Shown: piece after piece, positions 10,182 through 23,082 of the stretch
Layout: the number at the start of each line of letters is the position of its first letter
Numbering within the stretch: position 1 is the first letter of the stretch
Assembly (NCBI GenBank): GCA_951804985.1
Contig: OX638135.1
Location: 69,970,803-70,034,802 of the forward strand
Direction: 5' to 3'
Source of the DNA: Dryomyza anilis
Taxonomy: Eukaryota > Arthropoda > Insecta > Diptera > Dryomyzidae
DNA: 64,000 bases
Program-made: the position numbers and the translations under genes
Notes under the pieces: generated by a model
Told to the model about the DNA's origin: nothing
Databases searched by the model: none
The model's input: the letters and a program-made list of their open reading frames with translations, nothing else

Positions 10182-10507
10182 GATCTTTTTGATCTTTTTG
10201 ATCTTTTTGATCTTTTTGATCTTTTTGATCTTTTTGATCTTTTTGATCTTTTTGATCTTTTTAATCTTTTTGATCTTTTTGATCTTTTTGATCTTTTTGA
10301 TCTTTTTGATCTTTTTGATCTTTTTGATCTTTTTGATATTTTTGATCTTTTTGATCTTTTTGATCTTTTTGATCTTTTTGATCTTTTTGATCTTTTTGAT
10401 CTTTTTGATCTTTTTGATCTTTTTGATCTTTTTGATCTTTTTGATCTTTTTGATCTTTTTGATCTTTTTGATCTTTTTGATCTTTTTGATCTTTTTGATC
10501 TTTTGCC
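10182..10507. repeat. First T-type block, between the two retroelement B copies
   Basis: About 36 units, nearly all GATCTTTTT, with an AATCTTTTT unit near 10262 and a GATATTTTT unit near 10336. Bounded on both sides by the same integrase-fragment sequence. Confidence 0.95.
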
Positions 10508-10691
10508 GAAGTTTCCCGACTATGCCATTGTAGATGGTAATCTATTCAGGGACCTACCGCAACACCGCTCTCCAAACACGGCAACAAGATGCTGTTAGTG
10601 TTCTTCGACAAATTTTCAAAATGGACGGAATGTTCGCCAAGAACAGCGTGCTATTTTCGAGAGGAGCTATTTTCGCACGACATTTTGTGGT
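10508..10691 (+). pseudogene. Second copy of a 184-bp retroelement B segment inside the array
   Basis: Repeats 9998-10181 at an offset of exactly 510 bp, with one difference seen (CCCGAG at 10005-10010 versus CCCGAC at 10515-10520). It spans the connector and truncated integrase core and, like the first copy, runs straight into GATCTTTTT units. This marks a 510-bp tandem duplication that included both retroelement and array DNA. Confidence 0.96.
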
Positions 10692-12308
10692 GATCTTTTT
10701 GATCTTTTTGATATTTTTGAACTCTTTGATCTTTTTGATCTTTTTGATCTTTTTGATCTTTTTGATCTTTTTGATCTTTTTGATCTTTTTGATCTTTTTG
10801 ATCTTTTTGATCTTTTTGATCTTTTTGATCTTTTTGATCTTTTTGATCTTTTTGATCTTTTTGATCTTTTTGATCTTTTTGATCTTTTTGATCTTTTTGA
10901 TCTTTTTGATCTTTTTGATCTTTTTGATCTTTTTGATCTTTTTGATCTTTTTGATCTTTTTGATCTTTTTGATCTTTTTGATCTTTTTTATATTTTTGAT
11001 CTTTTTGATCTTTTTGATCTTTTTGATCTTTTTGATCTTTTTGATCTTTTTGATCTTTTTGATCTTTTTGATCTTTTTGATCTTTTTGATCTTTTTGATC
11101 TTTTTGATCTTTTTGATCTTTTTGATCTTTTTGATCTTTTTGATCTTTTTGATCTTTTTGATCTTTTTGATCTTTTTGATCTTTTTGATCTTTTTGATCT
11201 TTTTGATCTTTTTGATCTTTTTGATCTTTTTGATCTTTTTGATCTTTTTGATCTTTTTGATCTTTTTGATCTTTTTGATCTTTTTGATCTTTTTGATCTT
11301 TTTGATCTTTTTGATCTCTTTGATCTTTTTGATCTTTTTGATCTTTTTGATCTTTTTGATCTTTTTGATCTTTTTGATCTTTTTGATCTTTTTGATCTTT
11401 TTGATCTTTTTGATCTTTTTGATCTTTTTGATCTTTTTGATCTTTTTGATCTTTTTGATCTTTTTGATCTTTTTGATCTTTTTGATCTTTTTGATCTTTT
11501 TGATCTTTTTGATCTTTTTGATCTTTTTGATCTTTTTGATCTTTTTGATCTTTTTGATCTTTTTGATCTTTTTGATCTTTTTGATCTTTTTGATCTTTTT
11601 GATCTTTTTGATCTTTTTGATCTTTTTGATCTTTTTGATCTTTTTGATCTTTTTGATCTTTTTGATCTTTTTGATATTTTTGATCTTTTTGATCTTTTTG
11701 ATCTTTTTGATCTTTTTGATCTTTTTGATCTTTTTGATCTTTTTGATCTTTTTGATCTTTTTGATCTTTTTGATCTTTTTGATCTTTTTGATCTTTTTGA
11801 TCTTTTTGATCTTTTTGATCTTTTTGATCTTTTTGATCTTTTTGATCTTTTTGATCTTTTTGATCTTTTTGATCTTTTTGATCTTTTTGATCTTTTTGAT
11901 CTTTTTGATCTTTTTGATCTTTTTGATCTTTTTGATCTTTTTGATCTTTTTGATCTTTTTGATCTTTTTGATCTTTTTGATCTTTTTGATCTTTTTGATC
12001 TTTTTGATCTTTTTGATCTTTTTGATCTTTTTGATCTTTTTGATCTTTTTGATCTTTTTGATCTTTTTGATCTTTTTGATCTTTTTGATCTTTTTGATCT
12101 TTTTGATCTTTTTGATCTTTTTGATCTTTTTGATCTTTTTGATCTTTTTGATCTTTTTGATCTTTTTGATCTTTTTGATCTTTTTGATCTTTTTGATCTT
12201 TTTGATCTTTTTGATCTGTTTGATCTGTTTGATCTGTTTGATCTTTTTGATCTTTTTGATCTTTTTGATCTTTTTGATCTTTTTGATCTTTTTGATCTTT
12301 TTGATCTT
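10692..12308. repeat. T-type block, 1.6 kb
   Basis: Almost pure GATCTTTTT. Distinctive variants are a GAACTCTTT patch at 10718-10726, a GATATTTTT near 10990 and 11674, GATCTCTTT near 11313, and a run of three GATCTGTTT units at 12213-12239 that recurs at 45405. Confidence 0.96.
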
Positions 12309-13735
12309 TTAGATCTTTTAAATCTTTCAGATCTTTTAGATCTTTTAGATGTTTTAGTTCTTTTAGATATTTTAGATATTTTAGATCTTTTAGATCTTTT
12401 AGATCTTTTAGATCTTTTAGATCTTTTAGATCTTTTAGATCTTTTAGATCTTTTAGATCTTTTAGATCTTTTAGATCTTTTAGATCTTTTAGATCTTTTA
12501 GATCTTTTAGATCTTTTAGATCTTTTAGATCTTTTAGATCTTTTAGATCTTTTAGATCTTTTAGATCTTTTAGATCTTTTAGATCTTTTAGATCTTTTAG
12601 ATCTTTTAGATCTTTTAGATCTTTTAGATCTTTTAGATCTTTTAGATCTTTTAGATATTTTAGATATTTTAGATCTTTTAGATCTTTTAGATCTTTTAGA
12701 TCTTTTAGATCTTTTAGATCTTTTAGATCTTTTAGATCTTTTAGATCTTTTAGATCTTTTAGATCTTTTAGATCTTTTAGATCTTTTAGATCTTTTAGAT
12801 CTTTTAGATCTTTTAGATCTTTTAGATCTTTTAGATCTTTTAGATCTTTTAGATCTTTTAGATCTTTTAGATCTTTTAGATCTTTTAGATCTTTTAGATC
12901 TTTTAGATCTTTTAGATCTTTTAGATCTTTTAGATCTTTTAGATCTTTTAGATCTTTTAGATCTTTTAGATCTTTTAGATCTTTTAGATCTTTTAGATCT
13001 TTTAGATCTTTTAGATCTTTTAGATCTTTTAGATCTTTTAGATCTTTTAGATCTTTTAGATCTTTTAGATCTTTTAGATCTTTTAGATCTTTTAGATCTT
13101 TTAGATCTTTTAGATCTTTTAGATCTTTTAGATCTTTTAGATCTTTTAGATCTTTTAGATCTTTTAGATCTTTTAGATCTTTTAGATCTTTTAGATCTTT
13201 TAGATCTTTTAGATCTTTTAGATCTTTTAGATCTTTTAGGTCTTTTAAATCTTTTAGATTTTTTAGATCTTTTAGATCTTTTAGATCTTTTAGATCTTTT
13301 AGATCTTTTAGATCTTTTAGATCTTTTAGATCTTTTAGATCTTTTAGATCTTTTAGATCTTTTAGATCTTTTAGATCTTTTAGATCTTTTAGATCTTTTA
13401 GATCTTTTAGATCTTTTAGATCTTTTAGATCTTTTAGATCTTTTAGATCTTTTAGATCTTTTAGATCTTTTAGATCTTTTAGATCTTTTAGATCTTTTAG
13501 ATCTTTTAGATCTTTTAGATCTTTTAGATCTTTTAGATCTTTTAGATCTTTTAGATCTTTTAGATCTTTTAGATCTTTTCGATCTTTTCGATCTTTTAGA
13601 TCTTTTAGATCTTTTAGATCTTTCAGATCTTTTCGATATTTTTGATATTTTTGATATTTTTGGACTTTTTGATCTTTTTGATCTTTTCGATCTTTGCGAT
13701 CTTTAAGATCTTTTAGATCTTTTAGATCTTTTAGA
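12309..13735. repeat. A-type block, 1.4 kb
   Basis: Predominantly GATCTTTTA. The left end carries AAATCTTTC, GATGTTTTA and a GTTCTTTTA unit, and the middle GGTCTTTTAAATCTTTTA near 13238. The right end is a divergent cluster of TCGATC, GATATTTTT and GGACTTTTTG (13662) variants. The same order of variants recurs at 45.5-47.2 kb. Confidence 0.95.
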
Positions 13736-15901
13736 TCTTTTTGATCTTTTTGGTCTTTTTGATCTTTTTGATCTTTTTGATCTTTTTGATCTTTTTGATC
13801 TTTTTGATCTTTTTGATCTTTTTGATCTTTTTGATCTTTTTGATCTTTTTGATTTTTTGATCTTTTTGATCTTTTAAATCTTTTAGATCTTTTAGATCTT
13901 TTAGATGTTTTAGTTCTTTTAGATATTTTAGATATTTTAGATATTTTAGATATTTTAGATCTTTTAGATCTTTTAGATCTTTTAGATCTTTTTGATCTTT
14001 TTGATCTTTTTGATCTTTTTGATCTTTTTGATCTTTTTGATCTTTTTGATCTTTTTGATCTTTTTGATCTTTTTGATCTTTTTGATCTTTTTGATCTTTT
14101 TGATCTTTTTGATCTTTTTGATCTTTTTGATCTTTTTGATCTTTTTGATCTTTTTGATCTTTTTGATCTTTTTGATCTTTTTGATCTTTTTGATCTTTTT
14201 GATCTTTTTGATCTTTTTGATCTTTTTGATCTTTTTGATCTTTTTGATCTTTTTGATCTTTTTGATCTTTTTGATCTTTTTGATCTTTTTGATCTTTTTG
14301 ATCTTTTTGATCTTTTTGATCTTTTTGATCTTTTTGATCTTTTTGATCTTTTTGATCTTTTTGATCTTTTTGATCTTTTTGATCTTTTTGATCTTTTTGA
14401 TCTTTTTGATCTTTTTGATCTTTTTGATCTTTTTGATCTTTTTGATCTTTTTGATCTTTTTGATCTTTTTGATCTTTTTGATCTTTTTGATCTTTTTGAT
14501 CTTTTTGATCTTTTTGATCTTTTTGATCTTTTTGATCTTTTTGATCTTTTTGATCTTTTTGATCTTTTTGATCTTTTTGATCTTTTTGATCTTTTTGATC
14601 TTTTTGATCTTTTTGATCTTTTTGATCTTTTTGATCTTTTTGATCTTTTTGATCTTTTTGATCTTTTTGATCTTTTTGATCTTTTTGATCTTTTTGATCT
14701 TTTTGATCTTTTTGATCTTTTTGATCTTTTTGATCTTTTTGATCTTTTTGATCTTTTTGATCTTTTTGATCTTTTTGATCTTTTTGATCTTTTTGATCTT
14801 TTTGATCTTTTTGATCTTTTTGATCTTTTTGATCTTTTTGATCTTTTTGATCTTTTTGATCTTTTTGATCTTTTTGATCTTTTTGATCTTTTTGATCTTT
14901 TTGATCTTTTTGATCTTTTTGATCTTTTTGATCTTTTTGATCTTTTTGATCTTTTTGATCTTTTTGATGTTTTAGTTCTTTTAGATATTTTAGATATTTT
15001 AGATATTTTAGATCTTTTAGATCTTTTTGATCTTTTTGATCTTTTTGATCTTTTTGATCTTTTTGATCTTTTTGATCTTTTTGATCTTTTTGATCTTTTT
15101 GATCTTTTTGATCTTTTTGATCTTTTTGATCTTTTTGATCTTTTTGATCTTTTTGATCTTTTTGATCTTTTTGATCTTTTTGATCTTTTTGATCTTTTTG
15201 ATCTTTTTGATCTTTTTGATCTTTTTGATCTTTTTGATCTTTTTGATCTTTTTGATCTTTTTGATCTTTTTGATCTTTTTGATCTTTTTGATCTTTTTGA
15301 TCTTTTTGATCTTTTTGATCTTTTTGATCTTTTTGATCTTTTTGATCTTTTTGATCTTTTTGATCTTTTTGATCTTTTTGATCTTTTTGATCTTTTTGAT
15401 CTTTTTGATCTTTTTGATCTTTTTGATCTTTTTGATCTTTTTGATCTTTTTGATCTTTTTGATCTTTTTGATCTTTTTGATCTTTTTGATCTTTTTGATC
15501 TTTTTGATCTTTTTAATCTTTTTGATCTTTTTGATCTTTTTGATCTTTTTGATCTTTTTGATCTTTTTTATCTTTTTGATCTTTTTGATCTTTTTGATCT
15601 TTTTGATCTTTTTGATCTTTTTGATCTTTTTGATCTTTTTGATCTTTTTGATCTTTTTGATCTTTTTGATCTTTTTGATCTTTTTGATCTTTTTGATCTT
15701 TTTGATCTTTTTGATCTTTTAGATCTTTTAGATCTTTTTGATCTTTTTGATCTTTTTGATCTTTTTGATCTTTTTGATCTTTTTGATCTTTTTGATCTTT
15801 TTGATCTTTTTGATCTTTTTGATCTTTTTGATCTTTTTGAACCTTTTGAACCTTTTGAACCTTTTGATCTTTTTGATCTTCGTGGTTTTTTTTGATGTTT
15901 T
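13736..15901. repeat. T-type blocks separated by short A-type spacers
   Basis: Long pure GATCTTTTT stretches at about 13990-14965 and 15024-15850. They are separated by short spacers of GATATTTTA and GATCTTTTA units preceded by GATGTTTTAGTTC (about 13904 and 14966). It ends with three GAACCTTTT units and a CGTGG landmark at 15881. 12.2-15.7 kb as a whole is duplicated at 45.4-49.0 kb. Confidence 0.95.
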
Positions 15902-17205
15902 TTGATGTTTTTTGATCTCCTTGATGTTTTTGATCTTTTAGATCTGTTTGATCTTTTAGATCTTTTAGATCTGTTAGATCTTTTAGATCTTTTAGATCTT
16001 TTAGATCTTTTAGATCTTTTAGATCTTTTAGATCTTTTAGATCTTTTAGATCTTTCAGATCTAGTAGATCTTTTAGATCTTTTATATCTTTTAGATCTTT
16101 TAGATCTTTTAGATCTTTTAGATCTTTTAGATCTTTTAGATCTTTTAGATCTTTTAGATCTTTTAGATCTTTTAGATCTTTTAGATCTTTTAGATCTTTT
16201 AGATCTTTTAGATCTTTTAGATCTTTTAGATCTTTTAGATCTTTTAGATCTTTTAGATCTTTTAGATCTTTTAGATCTTTTAGATCTTTTAGATCTTTTA
16301 GATCTTTTAGATCTTTTAGATCTTTTAGATCTTTTAGATCTTTTAGATCTTTTAGGTCTTTTAGATCTTTTAGATCTTTTAGATCTTTTAGATCTTTTAG
16401 ATCCTTTCGATCTTTTAGTTCTTTTAGATCTTTTAGATCTTTTAGATCTTTTAGATCTTTTAGATCTTTTAGTTCTTTTAGATCTTTTAGATCTTTTAGA
16501 TCTTTTAGATCTTTTAGATCTTTTAGATCTTTTAGATCTTTTAGATCTTTTGGATCTTTTAGATCTTTTAGATCTTTCAGATCTAGTAGATCTTTTAGAT
16601 CTTTTAGATCTTTTAGATCTTTTAGATCTTTTAGATCTTTTAGATCTTTTAGATCTTTTAGATCTTTTAGATCTTTTAGATCTTTTAGATCTTTTAGATC
16701 TTTTAGATCTTTTAGATCTTTTAGATCTTTTAGATCTTTTAGATCTTTTAGATCTTTTAGATCTTTTAGATCTTTTAGATCTTTTAGATCTTTTAGATCT
16801 TTTAGATCTTTTAGATCTTTTAGATCTTTTAGATCTTTTAGATCTTTTCGATATTTTTGATCTTTTCGATCTTTTCGATTTTTTCGATCTTTTCGATCTT
16901 TTTGATCTTTCTGATATTTTTGATATTTTTGATATTTTTGATATTTTTGATATTTTTGATATTTTTGATATTTTTGATATTTTTGGACTTTTTGATCTTT
17001 TTGATCTTTTCGATCTTTGCGATCTTTTAGATCTTTTAGATCTTTTCGACCTTTTTGATATTTTTGATCTTTTCGACCTTTTTGATATTTTCGATCTTTT
17101 AGATCTTTTTGATCTTTTCGACCATTCTGATCTTTTTGATGTTTTCGATCTTTTCGATCTTTTTGATCTCTTTGATCTTTTTGATCTTTTTGATCTTTTT
17201 TAATG
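15902..17205. repeat. A-type block ending in the higher-order-repeat tail (unit 0)
   Basis: Mostly GATCTTTTA with GATCTTTCAGATCTAGTA near 16050 and 16575. The last 350 bp form the divergent tail shared by the following four units: GATATTTTT run, GGACTTTTTG (16985), GCGATC, CGACCATTCTG (17119) and a phase-shifting TTTTTTAATG. Confidence 0.93.
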
Positions 17206-19061
17206 TTTTAGATCTTTTAGATCTTTTAGATCTTTTAGATCTTTTAGATCTTTCAGATCTTTTAGATCTTTTAAATCTTTCAGATCTTTTAGATCTTTTA
17301 GATCTTTTAGATCTTTTAGATCTTTTAGATCTTTTAGATCTTTTAGATCTTTTAGATCTTTTAGATCTTTTAGATCTTTTAGATCTTTTGGATCTTTTAG
17401 ATCTTTTAGATCTTTTAGATCTTTTAGATCTTTTAGATCTTTTAGATCTTTTAGATCTTTTAGATCTTTTAGATCTTTTAGATCTTTTAGATCTTTTAGA
17501 TCTTTTAGATCTTTTAGATCTTTTAGATCTTTTAGATCTTTTAGATCTTTTAGATCTTTTAGATCTTTTAGATCTTTTAGATCTTTTAGATCTATTAGAT
17601 ATTTTAGATATTTTAGATATTTTAGATATTTTAGATCTTTTAGATCTTTTAGATCTTTTAGATCTTTTAGATCTTTTAGATCTTTTAGATATTTTAGATA
17701 TTTTAGATCTTTTAGATCTTTTAGATCTTTTAGATCTTTTAGATCTTTTAGATCTTTTAAATCTTTTAGATCTTTTAGATCTTTTAGATCTTTTAGATCT
17801 TTTAGATCTTTTAGATCTTTTAGATCTTTTAGATCTTTTAGATCTTTTAGATCTTTTAGATCTTTTAGATCTTTTAGATCTTTTAGATCTTTTAGATCTT
17901 TTAGATCTTTTAGATCTTTTAGATCTTTTAGATCTTTTAGATCTTTTAGATCTTTTAGATCTTTTAGATCTTTTAGATCTTTTAGATCTTTTAGATCTTT
18001 TAGATCTTTCAGATCTTTTAGATCTTTCAGATCTTTTAGATCTTTCAGATCTTTTAGATCTTTTAGATCTTTTAGATCTTTTAGATCTTTTAGATCTTTT
18101 AGATCTTTTAGATCTTTTAGATCTTTTAGATCTTTTAGATCTTTTAGATCTGTTAGATCTTTTAGATCTTTTAGATCTTTTAGATCTTTTAGATCTTTTA
18201 GATCTTTTAGATCTTTTAGATCTTTTAGATCTTTTAGATCTTTTAGATCTTTTATATCTTTTAGATCTTTTAGATCTTTTAGATCTTTTAGATCTTTTAG
18301 ATCTTTTAGATCTTTTAGATCTTTTAGATCTTTTATATCTTTTAGATCTTTTAGATCTTTTAGATCTTTTAGATCTTTTAGATCTTTTAGATCTTTTAGA
18401 TCTTTTAGATCTTTTAGATCTCTTAGATCTTTTAGATCTTTTAGATCTTTTAGATCTTTTAGATCTTTTAGATCTTTTAGATCTTTTAGATCTTTTAGAT
18501 CTTTTAGATCTTTTAGATCTTTTAGATCTTTTAGATCTTTTAGATCTTTTAGATCTTTTAGATCTTTTAGATCTTTTAGATCTTTTAGATCTTTTAGATC
18601 TTTTAGATCTTTTAGATCTTTTAGATCTTTTAGATCTTTTAGATCTTTTAGGTCTTTTAGATCTTTTAGATCTTTTTGATCTTTTAGATCTTTTAGATCT
18701 TTTAGATCTTTTAGATCTTTTAGATCTTTTCGATATTTTTGATCTTTTCGATCTTTTCGATATTTTTGATCTTTTCGATCTTTTCGATTTTTTCGATCTT
18801 ATCGATCTTTTTGATCTTTCTGATATTTTTGATATTTTTGATATTTTTGGACTTTTTGATCTTTTTGATCTTTTCGATCTTTGCGATCTTTTAGATCTTT
18901 TAGATCTTTTCGACCTTTTTGATATTTTTGATCTTTTCGACCTTTTTGATATTTTCGATCTTTTAGATCTTTTTGATCTTTTCGACCATTCTGATCTTTT
19001 TGATGTTTTCGATCTTTTTGATCTCTTTGATCTTTTTGATCTTTTTGATCTTTTTTAATGT
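17206..19061. repeat. Higher-order repeat unit 1
   Basis: A-type body with an ordered set of landmarks: AAATCTTTC near the start, GATCTATTA followed by GATATTTTA units (17591), alternating GATCTTTCA units (about 18007-18050), GATCTGTTA (18148), GATCTCTTA (18418), then the divergent tail with GGACTTTTTG (18849) and CGACCATTCTG (18983), and TTTTTTAATG closing it. The distance between equivalent tail landmarks of units 0 and 1 is 1864 bp. Confidence 0.93.
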
Positions 19062-20860
19062 TTTAGATCTTTTAGATCTTTTAGATCTTTTAGATCTTTC
19101 AGATCTTTTAGATCTTTTAAATCTTTCAGATCTTTTAGATCTTTTAGATCTTTTAGATCTTTTAGATCTTTTAAATCTTTTAGATCTTTTAGATCTTTTA
19201 GATCTTTTAGATCTTTTAGATCTTTTAGATCTTTTAGATCTTTTAGATCTTTTAGATCTTTTAGATCTTTTAGATCTTTTAGATCTTTTAGATCTTTTAG
19301 ATCTTTTAGATCTTTTAGATCTTTTAGATCTTTTAGATCTTTTAGATCTTTTAGATCTTTTAGATCTTTTAGATCTTTTAGATCTTTTAGATCTTTTAGA
19401 TCTTTTAGATCTATTAGATATTTTAGATATTTTAGATATTTTAGATATTTTAGATATTTTAGATCTTTTAGATCTTTTAGATCTTTTAGATCTTTTAGAT
19501 CTTTTAGATATTTTAGATATTTTAGATATTTTAGATCTTTTAGATCTTTTAGATCTTTTAGATCTTTTAAATCTTTTAGATCTTTTAGATCTTTTAGATC
19601 TTTTAGATCTTTTAGATCTTTTAGATCTTTTAGATCTTTTAGATCTTTTAGATCTTTTAGATCTTTTAGATCTTTTAGATCTTTTAGATCTTTTAGATCT
19701 TTTAGATCTTTTAGATCTTTTAGATCTTTTAGATCTTTTAGATCTTTTAGATCTTTTAGATCTTTTAGATCTTTTAGATCTTTTAGATCTTTTAGATCTT
19801 TTAGATCTTTTAGATCTTTTAGATCTTTTAGATCTTTTAGATCTTTTAGATCTTTTAGATCTTTCAGATCTTTTAGATCTTTCAGATCTTTTAGATCTTT
19901 CAGATCTTTTAGATCTTTTAGATCTTTTAGATCTTTTAGATCTTTTAGATCTTTTAGATCTTTTAGATCTTTTAGATCTTTTAGATCTTTTAGATCTGTT
20001 AGATCTTTTAGATCTTTTAGATTTTTTAGATCTTTTAGATCTTTTAGATCTTTTAGATCTTTTAGATCTTTTAGATCTTTTAGATCTTTTAGATCTTTTA
20101 GATCTTTTAGATCTTTTAGATCTTTTAGATCTTTTAGATCTTTTAGATCTTTTAGATCTTTTAGATCTTTTAGATCTTTTAGATCTTTTAGATCTTTTAG
20201 ATCTCTTAGATCTTTTAGATCTTTTAGATCTTTTAGATCTTTTAGATCTTCTAGATCTTTTAGATCTTTTAGATCTTTTAGATCTTTTAGATCTTTTAGA
20301 TCTTTTAGATCTTTTAGATCTTTTAGATCTTTTAGATCTTTTAGATCTTTTAGATCTTTTAGATCTTTTAGATCTTTTAGATCTTTTAGATCTTTTAGAT
20401 CTTTTAGATCTTTTAGATCTTTTAGATCTTTTAGATCTTTTCGATATTTTTGATCTTTTCGATCTTTTCGATATTTTTGATCTTTTCGATCTTTTCGATT
20501 TTTTCGATCTTATCGATCTTTTTGATCTTTCTGATATTTTTGATATTTTTGATATTTTTGGACTTTTTGATCTTTTTGATCTTTTCGATCTTTGCGATCT
20601 TTTAGATCTTTTAGATCTATTTGATATTTTTGATCTTTTTGATCTTTTCGACCTTTTTGATATTTTCGATCTTTTAGATCTTTTTGATCTTTTCGACCAT
20701 TCTGATCTTTTTGATGTTTTCGATCTTTTCGATCTTTTTGATCTTTTTGATCTTTTTGATCTTTTTGATCTTTTTGATCTTTTTGATCTTTTTGATCTTT
20801 TTGATCTTTTTGATCTTTTTGATCTTTTTGATCTTTTTGATCTTTTTTAATTCTTTTTTA
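19062..20860. repeat. Higher-order repeat unit 2
   Basis: Same landmarks in the same order: GATCTATTA/GATATTTTA (19410), GATCTTTCA triplet (about 19862), GATCTGTTA (about 19995), GATCTCTTA (about 20203), GGACTTTTTG (20560), CGACCATTCTG (20694). Tail-to-tail distance from unit 1 is 1711 bp. After the tail a run of GATCTTTTT expands the end. Confidence 0.93.
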
Positions 20861-23082
20861 ATGTTTTAGATCTTTTAGATCTTTTAGGTCTTTTTGATCT
20901 TTTTGATCTTTTTGATCTTTTTGATCTTTTTGATCTTTTTGATCTTTTTGATCTTTTTGATCTTTTTGATCTTTTTGATCTTTTTGATCTTTTTGATCTT
21001 TTTGATCTTTTTGATCTTTTTGATCTTTTTGATCTTTTTTAATTCTTTTTTAATGTTTTAGATCTTTTAGATCTTTTAGGTCTTTTTGATCTTTTTGATC
21101 TTTTTGATCTTTTTGATCTTTTTGATCTTTTTGATCTTTTTGATCTTTTTGATCTTTTTGATCTTTTTGATCTTTTTGATCTTTTTGATCTTTTTGATCT
21201 TTTTGATCTTTTTGATCTTTTTGATCTTTTTGATCTTTTTGATCTTTTTGATCTTTTTGATCTTTTTGATCTTTTTGATTTTTTTGGATCTTTTTGATCT
21301 TTTTGATCTTTTTGATCTTTTTGATCTTTTTGATCTTTTTGATCTTTTTGATCTTTTTGATCTTTTTGATCTTTTAGATCTTTTAGATCTTTTAGATCTT
21401 TTAGATCTTTTAGATCTTTTAGATATTTTAGATCTTTTAGATCTTTTAGATCTTTTAGATCTTTTAGATCTTTTAGATCTTTTAGATCTTTTAGATCTTT
21501 TAGATCTTTTAGATCTATTAGATATTTTAGATATTTTAGATATTTTAGATATTTTAGATCTTTTAGATCTTTTAGATCTTTTAGATCTTTTAGATCTTTT
21601 AGATATTTTAGATATTTTAGATCTTTTAGATCTTTTAGATCTTTTAGATCTTTTAAATCTTTTAGATCTTTTAGATCTTTTAGATCTTTTAGATCTTTTA
21701 GATCTTTTAGATCTTTTAGATCTTTTAGATCTTTTAGATCTTTTAGATCTTTTAGATCTTTTAGATCTTTTAGATCTTTTAGATCTTTTAGATCTTTTAG
21801 ATCTTTTAGATCTTTTAGATCTTTTAGATCTTTTAGATCTTTTAGATCTTTTAGATCTTTTAGATCTTTTAGATCTTTTAGATCTTTTAGATCTTTTAGA
21901 TCTTTTAGATCTTTCAGATCTTTCAGATCTTTTAGATCTTTTAGATCTTTCAGATCTTTTAGATCTTTTAGATCTTTTAGATCTTTTAGATCTTTTAGAT
22001 CTTTTAGATCTTTTAGATCTGTTAGATCTTTTAGATCTTTTAGATCTTTTAGATCTTTTAGATCTTTTAGATCTTTTAGATCTTTTAGATCTTTTAGATC
22101 TTTTAGATCTTTTAGATCTTTTAGATCTTTTAGATCTTTTAGATCTTTTAGATCTTTTAGATCTTTTAGATCTTTTAGATCTTTTAGATCTTTTAGATCT
22201 TTTAGATCTTTTAGATCTTTTAGATCTTTTAGATCTTTTAGATCTTTTAGATCTTTTAGATCTTTTAGATCTTTTAGATCTTTTAGATCTTTTAGATCTT
22301 TTAGATCTTTTAGATCTTTTAGATCTTTTAGATCTTTTAGATCTTTTAGATCTTTTAGATCTTTTAGATCTTTTAGATCTTTTAGATCTTTTAGATCTTT
22401 TAGATCTTTTAGATCTTTTAGATCTTTTAGATCTCTTAGATCTTTTAGATCTTTTAGATCTTTTAGATCTTTTAGATCTTTTAGATCTTTTAGATCTTTT
22501 AGATCTTTTAGATCTTTTAGATCTTTTAGATCTTTTAGATCTTTTAGATCTTTTAGATCTTTTAGATCTTTTAGATCTTTTAGATCTTTTAGATCTTTTA
22601 GATCTTTTAGATCTTTTAGATCTTTTAGATCTTTTAGATCTTTTAGATCTTTTTGATCTTTTAGATCTTTTAGATCTTTTTGATCTTTTAGATCTTTTAG
22701 ATCTTTTAGATCTTTTAGATCTTTTAGATCTTTTAGATCTTTTCGATATTTTTGATCTTTTCGATCTTTTCGATATTTTTGATCTTTTCGATCCTTTCGA
22801 TTTTTTCGATCTTATCGATCTTTTTGATCTTTCTGATATTTTTGATATTTTTGATATTTTTGGACTTTTTGATCTTTTTGATCTTTTCGATCTTTGCGAT
22901 CTTTTAGATCTTTTAGATCTTTTCGACCTTTTTGATATTTTTGATCTTTTCGACCTTTTTGATATTTTCGATCTTTTAGATCTTTTTGATCTTTTCGACC
23001 ATTCTGATCTTTTTGATGTTTTCGATCTTTTCGATCTTTTTGATCTCTTTGATCTTTTTGATCTTTTTGATCTTTTTTAATG
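20861..23082. repeat. Higher-order repeat unit 3, with T-type expansions
   Basis: Begins with two extra T-type stretches, each preceded by TTTTTTAATTC and TTTTTTAATG (about 20845-21085), up to about 21370. Then come the usual A-type body and landmarks: GATCTATTA (21514), GATCTTTCA cluster (about 21912), GATCTGTTA (about 22018), GATCTCTTA (about 22432), GGACTTTTTG (22862), CGACCATTCTG (22996). The expansion makes this the longest unit, 2302 bp between tails. Confidence 0.92.
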
